DNA of 12,580 nt from Methylovirgula sp. (lineage in GTDB: Bacteria; Pseudomonadota; Alphaproteobacteria; Rhizobiales; Beijerinckiaceae): NCBI GenBank assembly GCA_030044485.1, contig JASHVQ010000105.1:1-12580 (forward strand). Reading direction: 5' to 3'. Below, one piece after another: positions 1 to 7,081 of this stretch. Every line of letters begins with the position of its first letter. Position 1 is the stretch's first letter. The notes below the pieces were generated by a model, which ran no database searches, was not told the DNA's origin, and saw nothing but the letters and a program-made list of their open reading frames with translations. Made by a program: the position numbers and the translations under genes.

Positions 1-1
1 C

Positions 2-664
2 GCGGCGCGCGCCAAGATCGGCATTGTCGATCGGCTTTTCTCGCGCGTCGGCGCGGCCGACGATCTGGCGCGCGGCCGTTCGACCTTCATGGTCGAAATG
101 GTCGAGACGGCGGCAATCCTCAACCAGGCGACCGAGCGCTCCTTCGTCATTCTCGACGAGATCGGCCGCGGCACCGCGACGTTCGACGGGCTGGCCATCG
201 CCTGGGCGGTGATGGAACATCTGCACGAGAAGAACCGCGCCCGCGCGCTCTTCGCCACGCATTTTCACGAGTTGACGCATCTCGCCAAACATCTGCGTCG
301 CATCGTCAATCTCACGATTCGCGTCGCCGATTGGAAGGGCGAGGTGGTTTTCCTCCACGAGATCGTCGAAGGCGCGGCGGATCGTTCGTATGGCATTCAG
401 GTGGCAAAGCTCGCCGGCCTGCCGGCCGCGGTCGTGAGACGCGCGCAAATGCTGCTCGCCGAGTTCGAGGCCGCCGATCGGCAAAAGCCGATCGAACGGC
501 GTATCGCCGACCTGCCGCTGTTCTCGGCCGTTGTTCACGCGGAGCCGAAGCCGGATGCCAAACTGGCCGCGGCGCTCGATGCGATCGACCCCAACGAGCT
601 CTCGCCGCGCCAGGCGCTCGAAGCGCTGTTCAAGCTGAAGGCAGTGCGCGCCACAAACGACTGA
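2..664 (+). CDS. mutS: DNA mismatch repair protein MutS, C-terminal part (5' end outside window)
   Basis: This is the last 220 codons of MutS, the ATPase that recognises base mismatches and short loops and recruits MutL. The reading frame is open from base 2, so the start codon lies upstream of the window. The fragment opens inside the ATPase domain, with [13 protein letters not shown] and then [10 protein letters not shown]. It contains the Walker B stretch [10 protein letters not shown] (Asp-Glu at fragment residues about 52-53), followed by [11 protein letters not shown] and the THFHEL motif at about 86-91. The C-terminal helical segment has the usual [13 protein letters not shown] near residue 130. 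All motifs are intact, and the frame runs cleanly to TGA at 662-664. The Ala in GTATFDG replaces the Ser of the E. coli protein; I recall this variant from other alphaproteobacterial MutS proteins. The gene converges on hrcA with a 6-bp gap. Confidence 0.97.
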   Translation, partial: AARAKIGIVDRLFSRVGAADDLARGRSTFMVEMVETAAILNQATERSFVILDEIGRGTATFDGLAIAWAVMEHLHEKNRARALFATHFHELTHLAKHLRRIVNLTIRVADWKGEVVFLHEIVEGAADRSYGIQVAKLAGLPAAVVRRAQMLLAEFEAADRQKPIERRIADLPLFSAVVHAEPKPDAKLAAALDAIDPNELSPRQALEALFKLKAVRATND

Positions 665-666
665 AC

Positions 667-678
667 GGCGCTAGCGCC
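667..678. other. 12-bp perfect palindrome at the mutS/hrcA convergent junction
   Basis: GGCGCTAGCGCC is self-complementary. It begins 3 nt after the mutS stop and covers the hrcA stop codon, which reads CTA on the plus strand at 671-673. A hairpin here would have only about a 4-bp GC-rich stem and no run of T on either side, so it is at best a weak bidirectional termination or pause element. It is the only structure available in a 6-bp intergenic gap. The function is inferred and unproven. Confidence 0.3.
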
Positions 679-1771
679 CGTGCAAGAGGCGGCTGACGAG
701 TTTCGACGTGTAATCGACCATCGGCACGATGCGCGCATAATTGAGGCGCGTCGGGCCGATGACGCCGAGAACTCCGACGATTCTTTTCTCCTCGTCGTGG
801 AAAGGCGCGGCGATCATCGAAGACCCGGACAGCGAGAAAAGCTTGTTCTCCGAGCCGATGAAGATGCGCACGCCCTCGCCGCCTTCGGCGCGATTCAGGA
901 GGTCGATCACGTCCTTCTGCGTTTCGAGATCGGCGAAAAGCAACCTGATTCTTTCGAGGTCCTCGCGCGCCGTGAGATTCTCGAGAAGATTGGCCTGACC
1001 GCGGACGATGAGATTCTGGCCTTGGCCGGCGTTGTCGACCCAGCTTGCAAGTCCCGCGGCGACGAGCCGCGCCGTCAATTCGCCGAGTTCCGCTTCCGCG
1101 AACTTAAGCGTCGCCTCGATAGCCGACCTGGCCTCGGCGATGGTGCGCCCGCTGATGCGCACATTGAGATAATTGCTCGCCTCGACAAGCGCCGAGGCGG
1201 GAAGGTCGCGAGGTATCTGAACTATGCGGTTTTCGACCGAGCCGTCGGCCGCAACGAGTACGGCAAGCGCGCGTTCCGGATCGAGACGGACGAATTCGAT
1301 GTGTTTCAGCCTGGCGTTCTCTTTGGTCGTCACCACGACTCCGGCGCCGCGCGTCAGTCCCGAAAGCGCGCTCATCGCCTCGCTCAACAGGTTTTCCAGC
1401 GTCTGCTCTTTCGAGGCGGCGCGCATCTGAGCCTCGATCTCGGCGCGTTCCTCCCTGCCGAGGTCGCCGAGTTCGAGCATTGCGTCGACAAAGAACCGCA
1501 ATCCGAGTTCCGTGGGGAGCCTGCCGGCGCTGGTATGCGGCGCGTAGATGAGCCCCAATTTTTCGAGATCCTGCATGACGTTGCGGACCGACGCCGGCGA
1601 AAGCGTCATCGGCAGGAGGCGCGCCAGATGCCGCGAGGCAATGGGCTCGCCGGTCGCGAGATAGGATTCGACGATCTGGCGAAAGATCTCGCGCGGCCGC
1701 TCGTTGAGGCGGCCGAGGGCGCCGACGTCGATATGCGCCGCACGGTGCGGTGTGTCGAAAGGCTCGGTCAT
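671..1771 (-). CDS. hrcA: heat-inducible transcription repressor HrcA
   Basis: HrcA is the repressor that binds the CIRCE inverted repeat in front of groESL/dnaK-type heat-shock operons; its activity depends on GroEL. The 366 residues are a little longer than typical HrcA (about 340-360). An N-terminal winged-helix DNA-binding domain spans roughly residues 22-90, with [22 protein letters not shown], then [18 protein letters not shown], then the wing [22 protein letters not shown]-like sensor and inserted dimerisation region follow. The C-terminal family signature is complete: RIFIGSEN at 302-309 and [20 protein letters not shown] from 333, then DYTSKLVS. The ATG start gives the expected N-terminus but has no visible Shine-Dalgarno sequence. 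The gene lies 53 bp downstream of the histidine kinase, in the same direction. There is no grpE next to it, although that is the usual partner in many alphaproteobacteria, and no CIRCE element (TTAGCACTC-N9-GAGTGCTAA) is visible in the window. Confidence 0.97.
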   Translation of the reverse strand: MTEPFDTPHRAAHIDVGALGRLNERPREIFRQIVESYLATGEPIASRHLARLLPMTLSPASVRNVMQDLEKLGLIYAPHTSAGRLPTELGLRFFVDAMLELGDLGREERAEIEAQMRAASKEQTLENLLSEAMSALSGLTRGAGVVVTTKENARLKHIEFVRLDPERALAVLVAADGSVENRIVQIPRDLPASALVEASNYLNVRISGRTIAEARSAIEATLKFAEAELGELTARLVAAGLASWVDNAGQGQNLIVRGQANLLENLTAREDLERIRLLFADLETQKDVIDLLNRAEGGEGVRIFIGSENKLFSLSGSSMIAAPFHDEEKRIVGVLGVIGPTRLNYARIVPMVDYTSKLVSRLLHGR

Positions 1772-1824
1772 GGCGTTAAAATGGCGGGGAGAACGCGGCG
1801 ATGCAAGCCGGCCTCGCGCCGCCC

Positions 1825-4038
1825 TCAGCCCGAGACCACCTGCGGGCTCAAAAGTTGCTTAACTTTCTGCGCCAGATCGGCGCGCGTAAAGGGCTTGGGC
1901 AGAAGCAGGATGCCATGCTCAAAACCGCAGCGCTCGATGAGCTTGTCGCGCGCATAACCCGTCGTGAGGAGGACTTTCAGCTGCGGCCGCAAGCGCAAGG
2001 CTTCTTCGGCGAGTTCCGTCCCGTTCATCCCCGGCAACCCCACATCGCTGAAGAGAAGCGCAAATTCGTTGCTCTCGCGCAAAGTCTCAAGCGCGGTCTT
2101 GGCATTCCCGGCTTCGCGCACGCGGCAGCCGAGATCGCGCAGAATCTCGGCCGAATAGGTGCGCACGTCCGGATCGTCTTCGACGACCAGCACCGTTCCT
2201 TGCGCCGCTTCGTTGGATTTCGCCTCGCTATCCAAACGCAGGGCCGGCTCGCCTTGCTCGACCTGCGCGCGCGGCAGATAAAGCTTGACCGTCGTGCCCT
2301 GACCCGCCGCGCTGTCGATCTTGACGTGGCCGCCGGTCTGCTTGACGAAGCCATAGACCTGACTGAGACCGAGACCGGTGCCCTGCCCGATGGGTTTGGT
2401 CGAGAAGAACGGCTCGAAAACGCGATCCAGCACGTCTTTCTCGATTCCCTTGCCGGTGTCGGAAATCGCCAGCAGCACATATTGGCCCGCTTCGACCTCC
2501 GGATCGTCGACGTCGCTCGATTCATCCACATTGCTCGCCGCAATCGTCAGGCGTCCTTGGCCGTCCATTGCGTCGCGGGCGTTGATTGCGATGTTGAGGA
2601 TCGCGTTGTCCAGCTGATTCAGGTCGGCGAAGGCCGGCCACAGGCCGGGGGCGACCTGCGTCTCGATCTCGATGTTCTCGCCGAGCGTGCGGCGCAGAAG
2701 ATCGGACATCGAACCGAGCATGGCGACGATGTCGGCGGGCCTTGGTTCGAGCGGCTGACGGCGCGAGAAGACAAGCAGCCTTTGCGTCAGGACCGCGCCC
2801 CGGTTGGCGGCATCGAAGGCATTGCTTGCCCAGCGGTTGAGCCGCGCGTCGGCGTTTTGCGTATATTTCTTGAGGAGTTCCAAATTGCCGAGCACCGCCG
2901 TAAGCAGATTGTTGAAGTCGTGCGCGATGCCGCCGGTGAGCTGCCCGATCGCCTCGAGCTTTTGTGCCTGGCGCAATTGCGCCTCGGCCTGCTCGCGTTC
3001 GGCGACCGCCTTGTTGCGTTCCGTATCGGCGACGGCCAACGCCTGATAGGCATTGAACTGGCGCGCCAGCAGCCAAAGGATAAGGCAGAGCGCAATGCTC
3101 GACAGCGCGGCGCCGACGATGATCAAAAACGTCGCCTGATACCAATCGGCGAGGATTTGGCCGACGCCCTTGCTGATATTGACGACAAGCGGAAAATCCT
3201 TGATCGGCATGGTCGCGACGAGGCGCGCCTGGCCGTCGAGCGACTTGGCAACTTCGTAAGTTACCGGCTGGCCGTCACGCAAAATCCCGTTGAACGACTG
3301 AATCTTGAAGACCCGGCCTATCGCATCCAAAGGCGGATAGCGGGCAAGCAACATTGCGTCGCGCCGCCACAGGCTGACGGCGCCATGGCCGCCGATCTCG
3401 AGGGTTTTGTAGAGATTTTCGAAATAAGCGAGGTCGATGGCGGCGACCACAAGGCCGAGAAACCTCCCGGTGGGGCTATCGACGCGCCGGGCAAGATAAA
3501 TGGTCCAGGTGCCGTCGGCGTTGCGCTGCGGCTGGCTGAGATAGGGGCTGGAATTCGGCGCGTCCTGCAGGGACAGGAAATAATCGCTTGCCGCGACGTC
3601 GGTCTTGGGCGCCGGATGCGCGCTCGATGAATTGATCACGTCTCCGTCGGATCCGATCATGCTCACGGATGCGAGCTGCGAAATGCCCACGATCCGCGAT
3701 TTCAGGAGCAGATAGGTCGTGGTATCGGATTCGAGCCGCGTAAACTCCTGCGGCCGCGTCACCCCGTCGAGCGCGATATCCTGCTGCAAACTCGTCAAAA
3801 CAAGATCGACGCTTTGCAGAGCGCGATCGGTTTCCTCGGCGAGCAGCAGGTCGAGCGCAGTCAGCTCGCGACGTTCGTCATTCATGTCGCGCTGCCGGAA
3901 ATCGCGAACCGTCATTCCGGCGCCGAGCCAGAGCAGCAGGATGAGCGCGACGCCACAGCCGAAGATGATTGGCGTGGGCTGAAGAAGCGCGCGCCGCCAG
4001 CCGTCTCGATGCGAGCCCCGATCTGGAAGCAAAGGCAC
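1825..4038 (-). CDS. membrane-bound hybrid sensor histidine kinase with receiver domain
   Basis: A 737-residue hybrid two-component kinase of the inner membrane. Transmembrane helix 1 is at about 23-41. A periplasmic sensor of the PDC/Cache type, as far as I can judge, spans about 45-295 and contains ASDYFLSLQ and [20 protein letters not shown]. Transmembrane helix 2 is at about 302-325. A short coiled linker rich in Ala, Glu and Gln (338-360) leads to the phospho-acceptor box [16 protein letters not shown], with His373. The HATPase_c domain has its N box at about 478-490 ([12 protein letters not shown]), G1 at DTGKGIE (527-533), the F box FEPFFSTKP and G2 GQGTGLGLS (551-559). A C-terminal receiver domain (614-732) has acidic Asp621-Asp622, acceptor Asp665 in FSDVGLPG, and Lys715 in LPKPF. 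No HPt domain is present, and no separate response regulator lies nearby, so partner and signal are unknown. The listed GTG start is doubtful; see the ribosome-binding-site entry at 4040-4046. Confidence 0.95.
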   Translation of the reverse strand: MPLLPDRGSHRDGWRRALLQPTPIIFGCGVALILLLWLGAGMTVRDFRQRDMNDERRELTALDLLLAEETDRALQSVDLVLTSLQQDIALDGVTRPQEFTRLESDTTTYLLLKSRIVGISQLASVSMIGSDGDVINSSSAHPAPKTDVAASDYFLSLQDAPNSSPYLSQPQRNADGTWTIYLARRVDSPTGRFLGLVVAAIDLAYFENLYKTLEIGGHGAVSLWRRDAMLLARYPPLDAIGRVFKIQSFNGILRDGQPVTYEVAKSLDGQARLVATMPIKDFPLVVNISKGVGQILADWYQATFLIIVGAALSSIALCLILWLLARQFNAYQALAVADTERNKAVAEREQAEAQLRQAQKLEAIGQLTGGIAHDFNNLLTAVLGNLELLKKYTQNADARLNRWASNAFDAANRGAVLTQRLLVFSRRQPLEPRPADIVAMLGSMSDLLRRTLGENIEIETQVAPGLWPAFADLNQLDNAILNIAINARDAMDGQGRLTIAASNVDESSDVDDPEVEAGQYVLLAISDTGKGIEKDVLDRVFEPFFSTKPIGQGTGLGLSQVYGFVKQTGGHVKIDSAAGQGTTVKLYLPRAQVEQGEPALRLDSEAKSNEAAQGTVLVVEDDPDVRTYSAEILRDLGCRVREAGNAKTALETLRESNEFALLFSDVGLPGMNGTELAEEALRLRPQLKVLLTTGYARDKLIERCGFEHGILLLPKPFTRADLAQKVKQLLSPQVVSG

Positions 4039-4039
4039 T

Positions 4040-4046
4040 CCTCCTT
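4040..4046 (-). promoter_or_regulatory. strong Shine-Dalgarno AAGGAGG that argues for a TTG start of the histidine kinase
   Basis: Read on the minus strand, AAGGAGG is followed after only 1 nt by the GTG at 4038-4036, which is too close for normal initiation. The in-frame TTG two codons further on (4032-4030) lies 7 nt from the same sequence, the ideal spacing. The kinase therefore probably starts with TTG at 4032 and is two residues shorter than the maximal ORF. The spacing is read directly from the sequence; the choice of start is inference. Confidence 0.6.
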
Positions 4047-4068
4047 TGACCCCAAATTCCGCATAAAC

Positions 4069-4090
4069 GAGCTTAAGATCGTGAGCTTAA
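4069..4090. repeat. short direct repeat in the histidine kinase leader (GAGCTTAA, 14-bp period)
   Basis: GAGCTTAA occurs twice, at 4069-4076 and 4083-4090, separated by GATCGT. On the minus strand this reads TTAAGCTC-ACGATC-TTAAGCTC and lies about 31-52 bp in front of the kinase start. Tandem half-sites slightly more than one helical turn apart are a common form of response-regulator site, but an 8-bp repeat can arise by chance and no regulator can be named. Confidence 0.35.
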
Positions 4091-4151
4091 CAGGACCGCG
4101 GCGGCAAAGGAAGAAAAAGCCGAGGTCTTCGATTTCCGCATGGCGCGAATT

Positions 4152-5141
4152 TCACCAGCGCAAAAGTGCGCTGCCCCAGGCCATGCCCGCGCCAATCGCC
4201 ATCATCGCGATCAGATCGCCTTCTTTCAGCTTCCCGGCGCGATTGGCTTCGTCAAGCGAGATCGGCAAGGAGGCGCTCGACGTATTGCCGTAGCGGTCGA
4301 TGTTTAGCCAACATTTTTCGCGCGGGATTCGTAGCCGATCCACGACCGATTCAACGATGCGCGCATTGGCCTGATGCGAGATGACGTGATCGATCGCGCC
4401 AGGCTTCAGGCCGTTCGCCGCGAGCGCTTCGAGCATGGCCTCGGGCAGGACGCGCAGGGCGAATTTGTAGATCTCCCGGCCGTTCATGGCGATTTTGTGC
4501 ATATTCTTGGCAAGAACGTCCTTGGATTGGGGATAACGGCTCCCGCCGCCGGGAATCTGCAACATCGAAGCCGTCGAACCGTCCGAATGCAGATGCGCGG
4601 AGATGAAACCGCGCGCCGGATCGGGCGTCGGTCCCATCACCAGCGCGCCGGCTGCATCGCCGAACAGCACGCAGCTGCCGCGGTCGGACCAATCGACAAG
4701 GCGGCTGAGAATTTCCGCGCCCACGACCAACACGCGTTTGGCCTTGCCGGAACGGATGAACTGGTCGGCGATGCTGATGGCATAAAGCGAACCCGCGCAG
4801 GCCGCCGAAAGATCGAAGGCGAAGGCGCGCGTTGCGCCGAGCTTGGCCTGTACGAGCACTGCCGACGAAGGCATGGGCATATCGGGTGAGATCGTGCCGA
4901 CGATGATCATGTCGAGCGCCGCCGGATCGGTCCCGGCCATGGCCAGCGCCTGCCTGGCCGCTTCGACCGCCATGTCCGACGTTGCTTCTTCGTCGGCGGC
5001 GATGCGGCGCTCCTTGATCCCGGTCCTCTCGGTAATCCAGGCGCTCGACGTGTCGACGAGCTTTTCGAGCTCCTGATTGGTGAGGATCCGCGACGGAGCA
5101 TAAGCCCCCGTCCCCAGAACATGGGAATAGGTCAAGGTCAT
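4152..5141 (-). CDS. fabH: 3-oxoacyl-ACP synthase III (beta-ketoacyl-ACP synthase III, FabH family)
   Basis: FabH-type condensing enzymes join acetyl-CoA (or another acyl-CoA) to malonyl-ACP to start fatty-acid chains in the cytoplasm. The 329 residues match the usual family length. The catalytic triad is visible: Cys115 in FDLSAACAGSLYA, His256 in ISHQANARI and Asn286 in NIDRYGNTSSAS. Other family motifs are WITERTGIKERRIA (35-48), GAEILSRLVDWSDR (141-154), VLFGDAAGALV (158-168) and the C-terminal IGAGMAWGSALLRW. The ATG start has only a weak GGA a few bases upstream. In many alphaproteobacteria the housekeeping fabH follows plsX and precedes ihfA; neither is adjacent here. The neighbours are a small unrecognised gene 145 bp upstream and a histidine kinase 113 bp downstream. 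It may thus be a second FabH paralogue with a special primer or product, or the main copy in a rearranged locus; the sequence alone does not decide. The gene symbol denotes the family. Confidence 0.9.
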   Translation of the reverse strand: MTLTYSHVLGTGAYAPSRILTNQELEKLVDTSSAWITERTGIKERRIAADEEATSDMAVEAARQALAMAGTDPAALDMIIVGTISPDMPMPSSAVLVQAKLGATRAFAFDLSAACAGSLYAISIADQFIRSGKAKRVLVVGAEILSRLVDWSDRGSCVLFGDAAGALVMGPTPDPARGFISAHLHSDGSTASMLQIPGGGSRYPQSKDVLAKNMHKIAMNGREIYKFALRVLPEAMLEALAANGLKPGAIDHVISHQANARIVESVVDRLRIPREKCWLNIDRYGNTSSASLPISLDEANRAGKLKEGDLIAMMAIGAGMAWGSALLRW

Positions 5142-5286
5142 CGTTCCGTTCGCCGCCCGGCAGGTCTAAGCCGAAACGGACGGCACCGCAAATGGCAAAG
5201 GCTCAGGCTTATGCCGGCCTAGCATTTCCGTTGGCGACGGGCGATGGTGAATGTGGACGATTGTTGCGGATGCGGCAAATGCGGTC
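5142..5286. other. 145-bp intergenic region upstream of fabH
   Basis: I see no supportable gene here. It must carry the fabH promoter unless fabH is read through from the 90-residue gene upstream. I could not find a convincing -35/-10 pair. A TAAGCC/GGCTTA pair (5167-5172 and 5206-5211) could form a 6-bp stem with a 33-nt loop, which I regard as weak. No riboswitch consensus is recognisable. Confidence 0.4.
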
Positions 5287-5559
5287 TCAGTGGCCGGCTT
5301 TGCCGCGCGCATCGGCGGAGGGTTCGGCGCGCAATTCATAGGAGCGGCGAAGCTGATCGATGGCGCCACGCGCGCCGCGCAAAGCCGCATTGCCGACGCG
5401 CGGCCGGAAACCGGCCAAAGTCCAATTGCTGCCGCCGCCCAAGGACGCGACACGCGGTTGGATGAGAATCTCGTCCACCCGCTCGAAACCTTCGCAGGAC
5501 TTAAGCGCGCGCAAACATATTTCGCGCAACTCGGCGTGCGATCGCACTTCACGCTGCAT
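5287..5559 (-). CDS. hypothetical protein, 90 residues, function not recognised
   Basis: A 90-codon ORF beginning MQREVRSHAELREICLRALK and ending RADARGKAGH-like in character, being Arg/Ala/Gly-rich at its end. The start was chosen because ATG at 5559-5557 sits 7 nt after GACGAGG (CCTC at 5567-5570 on the plus strand); the upstream in-frame TTG at 5565 is only 1 nt from it. The protein is charged and soluble-looking, with no signal peptide or membrane helix. The N-terminal half looks helical (HAELREICLRALKSCEGF) and is followed by a beta-like EILIQPRV. A middle motif is GGGSNWTLAGFRPRVGN, and an Arg-rich helix, GARGAIDQLRRSYELRAE, closes it. It reads like the small conserved hypothetical proteins seen in alphaproteobacteria, but I cannot name a family. 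It could be the first gene of a transcript leading to fabH. An antisense ORF covers the same bases on the plus strand, but it has no good ribosome-binding site and a less protein-like composition. Confidence 0.62.
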   Translation of the reverse strand: MQREVRSHAELREICLRALKSCEGFERVDEILIQPRVASLGGGSNWTLAGFRPRVGNAALRGARGAIDQLRRSYELRAEPSADARGKAGH

Positions 5560-5622
5560 CTTCAAGCCTCGTCATTGCACTGGCCCATGCCAGCCGCAAG
5601 ATGAACGCCGTGCGGCGAAAAT

Positions 5623-5775
5623 ATGTTCCCTCAGCCGCGCCTCGCCGGGCCGCAACCTTTTGCCGCAAGGGCTTACGGCTTCGACTTGGGCATTTGCGGC
5701 TCGGCCTTTCTCGCCTTAAAGCTGCAACGCATTATGGCCGCGCGCGACGGCAGCGGACCTGCGGGGTTTTCGTGA
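5623..5775 (+). CDS. possible small ORF, 50 residues, translationally coupled to the pseudouridine synthase
   Basis: An ATG at 5623-5625 opens a 50-codon frame ending at TGA 5773-5775. This stop overlaps the proposed GTG start of the following pseudouridine synthase (5772-5774) as GTGA, a layout typical of translational coupling. The encoded peptide contains RAYGFDLGICGSAFLALKLQ, a mildly hydrophobic centre. By hand count, about 71 % of its codons end in G or C, which is more coding-like than the overlapping frame on the same strand. Against it are the small size, the absence of a clear Shine-Dalgarno sequence (only GGCGAAAAT precedes the ATG), and my failure to recognise any family. It may simply be leader sequence. 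Confidence 0.28.
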   Translation: MFPQPRLAGPQPFAARAYGFDLGICGSAFLALKLQRIMAARDGSGPAGFS

Positions 5776-6479
5776 CGCCTGAGGAACTCCAGTCCCGTCT
5801 TCTTTATCGCGACGCTTTGCTGCTCGTCCTCGACAAGCCGGCGGGAATTGCCGTGCATAAGGGGCCGAAAGGCGGCGCGAGTCTCGAAGACGGATTCTCC
5901 GCATTACGCTTCGGGCTGCCGCGCGATCCGGCACTGGCACATCGGCTTGACCGCGAGACTTCGGGCTGCCTGGCGCTCGGTCGCCATCGCAAGGCGCTCG
6001 AACGTCTTGGCGCGCTCTTCAAGCAGGGCAAAATCGGCAAGTGTTATTGGGCCATCGTCGAAGGCGGCCCGCGTGAGGAGGAAGGCCTCATCGACCTGCC
6101 GCTGGGGCGCCTCGATGCGGCGCGCGGCTGGTGGATGAAAGTCGATCCATCGGGCGCCGGAGCGCGGACGCGCTGGCGGGTGCTCGGCAGGGACGACAAA
6201 CGCGCGTTGCTTTCGCTGACGCCGCTGACCGGACGCACGCATCAGTTGCGCGTCCACTGCGCCGCCCTGGGCTTTCCAATTCTTGGCGACCGTATCTATG
6301 GCGCGGGCGCCGGGGCGGGCGAGATGTTGCAGTTGCATGCCCGCGCGCTCGAAGTGCCGCTCTACAAGAACAAGGATCCGCTGCGCGTCGAAGCGCCCGT
6401 GCCGCCGCACATGCGCGAGCACGTAGCCGATCTGTTGCGCGGCGCAGGTCAGAAGGCCGCGCCGCAGATCCTCACGTGA
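5772..6479 (+). CDS. RluA-family RNA pseudouridine synthase
   Basis: An enzyme that isomerises uridine to pseudouridine in rRNA or tRNA. At 235 residues from the GTG at 5772 it is a compact RluA/TruC-type protein without an S4 domain. It opens with LLYRDALLLVLDKPAGIAVH. The catalytic motif is HRLDRETSG, with the nucleophilic Asp60 conserved. The family motif TGRTHQLRVHCAALGFPILGD follows at about residues 152-172, and then RIYG. The GTG was chosen because homology-like sequence begins just after it and GCGGGG lies 5 nt upstream. The longer in-frame ATG at 5601 would add 57 Arg-rich residues unlike any RluA protein. The exact target (23S rRNA U746-like, tRNA U32-like or other) cannot be read from the sequence. 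Its last 8 bp overlap the end of the convergent membrane-protein gene. Confidence 0.93.
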   Translation: MTPEELQSRLLYRDALLLVLDKPAGIAVHKGPKGGASLEDGFSALRFGLPRDPALAHRLDRETSGCLALGRHRKALERLGALFKQGKIGKCYWAIVEGGPREEEGLIDLPLGRLDAARGWWMKVDPSGAGARTRWRVLGRDDKRALLSLTPLTGRTHQLRVHCAALGFPILGDRIYGAGAGAGEMLQLHARALEVPLYKNKDPLRVEAPVPPHMREHVADLLRGAGQKAAPQILT

Positions 6480-7050
6480 GGCGGCGCGGGCGGCGCGCCC
6501 GCGCCCGCAAAAAGGCGAGCTTGCGCGACAGTGCGCCGTGCTTTGCGAAGGTTTCGAACGTCTCTCGAAGCCTGCCCGCAATCGGCGCCAGCACCTGGCG
6601 GATTCTTTCCTTATAAGGCGCGAGGATCGCATGGGCGAGCGCCCGCACGCTCATGACCCAAGCATAGAAATGCGCGAACCATGGCATGGAGAGCAGCTTG
6701 CCGCGCGTCGCATCGAAGATGAAGGCCGCGACGCCGAGCCCGAAGACCTTGGCGGCGACGAAAGCGCCGACACCGTAGATGAGATGATGATGCGCTACGA
6801 GCCAAAGGCCGACGATCTTGAAAGGCTCGATCACCGCGACGGGGATGAGAAACACAAGCAAGATTAGCGGCGCCGGCAAGGCATTGACGGCTCGCGCCAA
6901 GGCCTGTTTGAGCGAATCCAGCGGAAGGCTGGCCACGATCCACTTCAAAAGATCGCGCAGCGCATCCCAAAGCCAGGCTTCAAAAAGAAAAACCGACGCC
7001 AGCACGAACCAAAGCGGCTGACTGACGGTCTTGACGAAATTTCGTCGCAT
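6472..7050 (-). CDS. hypothetical multi-pass inner-membrane protein, 192 residues
   Basis: I do not recognise a named family. The protein has an N-terminal hydrophobic segment at about 12-30 (QPLWFVLASVFLFEAWLWDA), a second at 58-78 (LPAPLILLVFLIPVAVIEPF) and a third at 87-112. A shorter, more amphipathic one lies at 125-143, and the tail is strongly basic (SRKLAFLRARARRPRRLT). The pattern suggests three to four membrane passes with a cytoplasmic basic end. ATG at 7050-7048 is preceded by GGGAG with 5-nt spacing, a good ribosome-binding site. It starts 31 bp after the RND permease stop in the same direction and is probably cotranscribed with the pump. It does not look like the DoxX-type MexG that accompanies MexHI pumps in Pseudomonas. 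Whether it serves the pump or is an independent housekeeping gene is open. Confidence 0.85.
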   Translation of the reverse strand: MRRNFVKTVSQPLWFVLASVFLFEAWLWDALRDLLKWIVASLPLDSLKQALARAVNALPAPLILLVFLIPVAVIEPFKIVGLWLVAHHHLIYGVGAFVAAKVFGLGVAAFIFDATRGKLLSMPWFAHFYAWVMSVRALAHAILAPYKERIRQVLAPIAGRLRETFETFAKHGALSRKLAFLRARARRPRRLT

Positions 7051-7081
7051 GGCCGCTCCCTGCGCCGCGAAGGCGCCGGTT

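Noticed and set aside
680..1957. A 425-codon plus-strand ORF opposite hrcA.
   Set aside because: It is fully antisense to an unmistakable HrcA. The Arg/Asp-rich composition is what a GC-rich gene yields in its complementary frame.
1801..3630. A 609-codon plus-strand ORF opposite the histidine kinase.
   Set aside because: It is antisense to intact kinase and receiver motifs and has no family resemblance of its own.
4100..4130. A T-rich run on the minus strand after fabH (CGGCTTTTTCTTCC) as a terminator.
   Set aside because: No stable stem precedes the run; the best pairing is about 3-5 bp with a bulge.
5142..5286. A possible riboswitch or structured leader in front of fabH.
   Set aside because: Only a 6-bp stem with a 33-nt loop is visible, and no known riboswitch core sequence is recognisable.
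5251..5604. A 117-codon plus-strand ORF opposite the 90-residue gene.
   Set aside because: It has no good ribosome-binding site and a less protein-like sequence than the minus-strand frame. I kept the minus-strand reading, with moderate confidence.
5601..5771. An N-terminal extension of the pseudouridine synthase to the ATG at 5601.
   Set aside because: The 57 extra residues are Arg-rich and unlike RluA proteins. The family-like sequence begins right after the GTG at 5772, which has a nearby GGGG.
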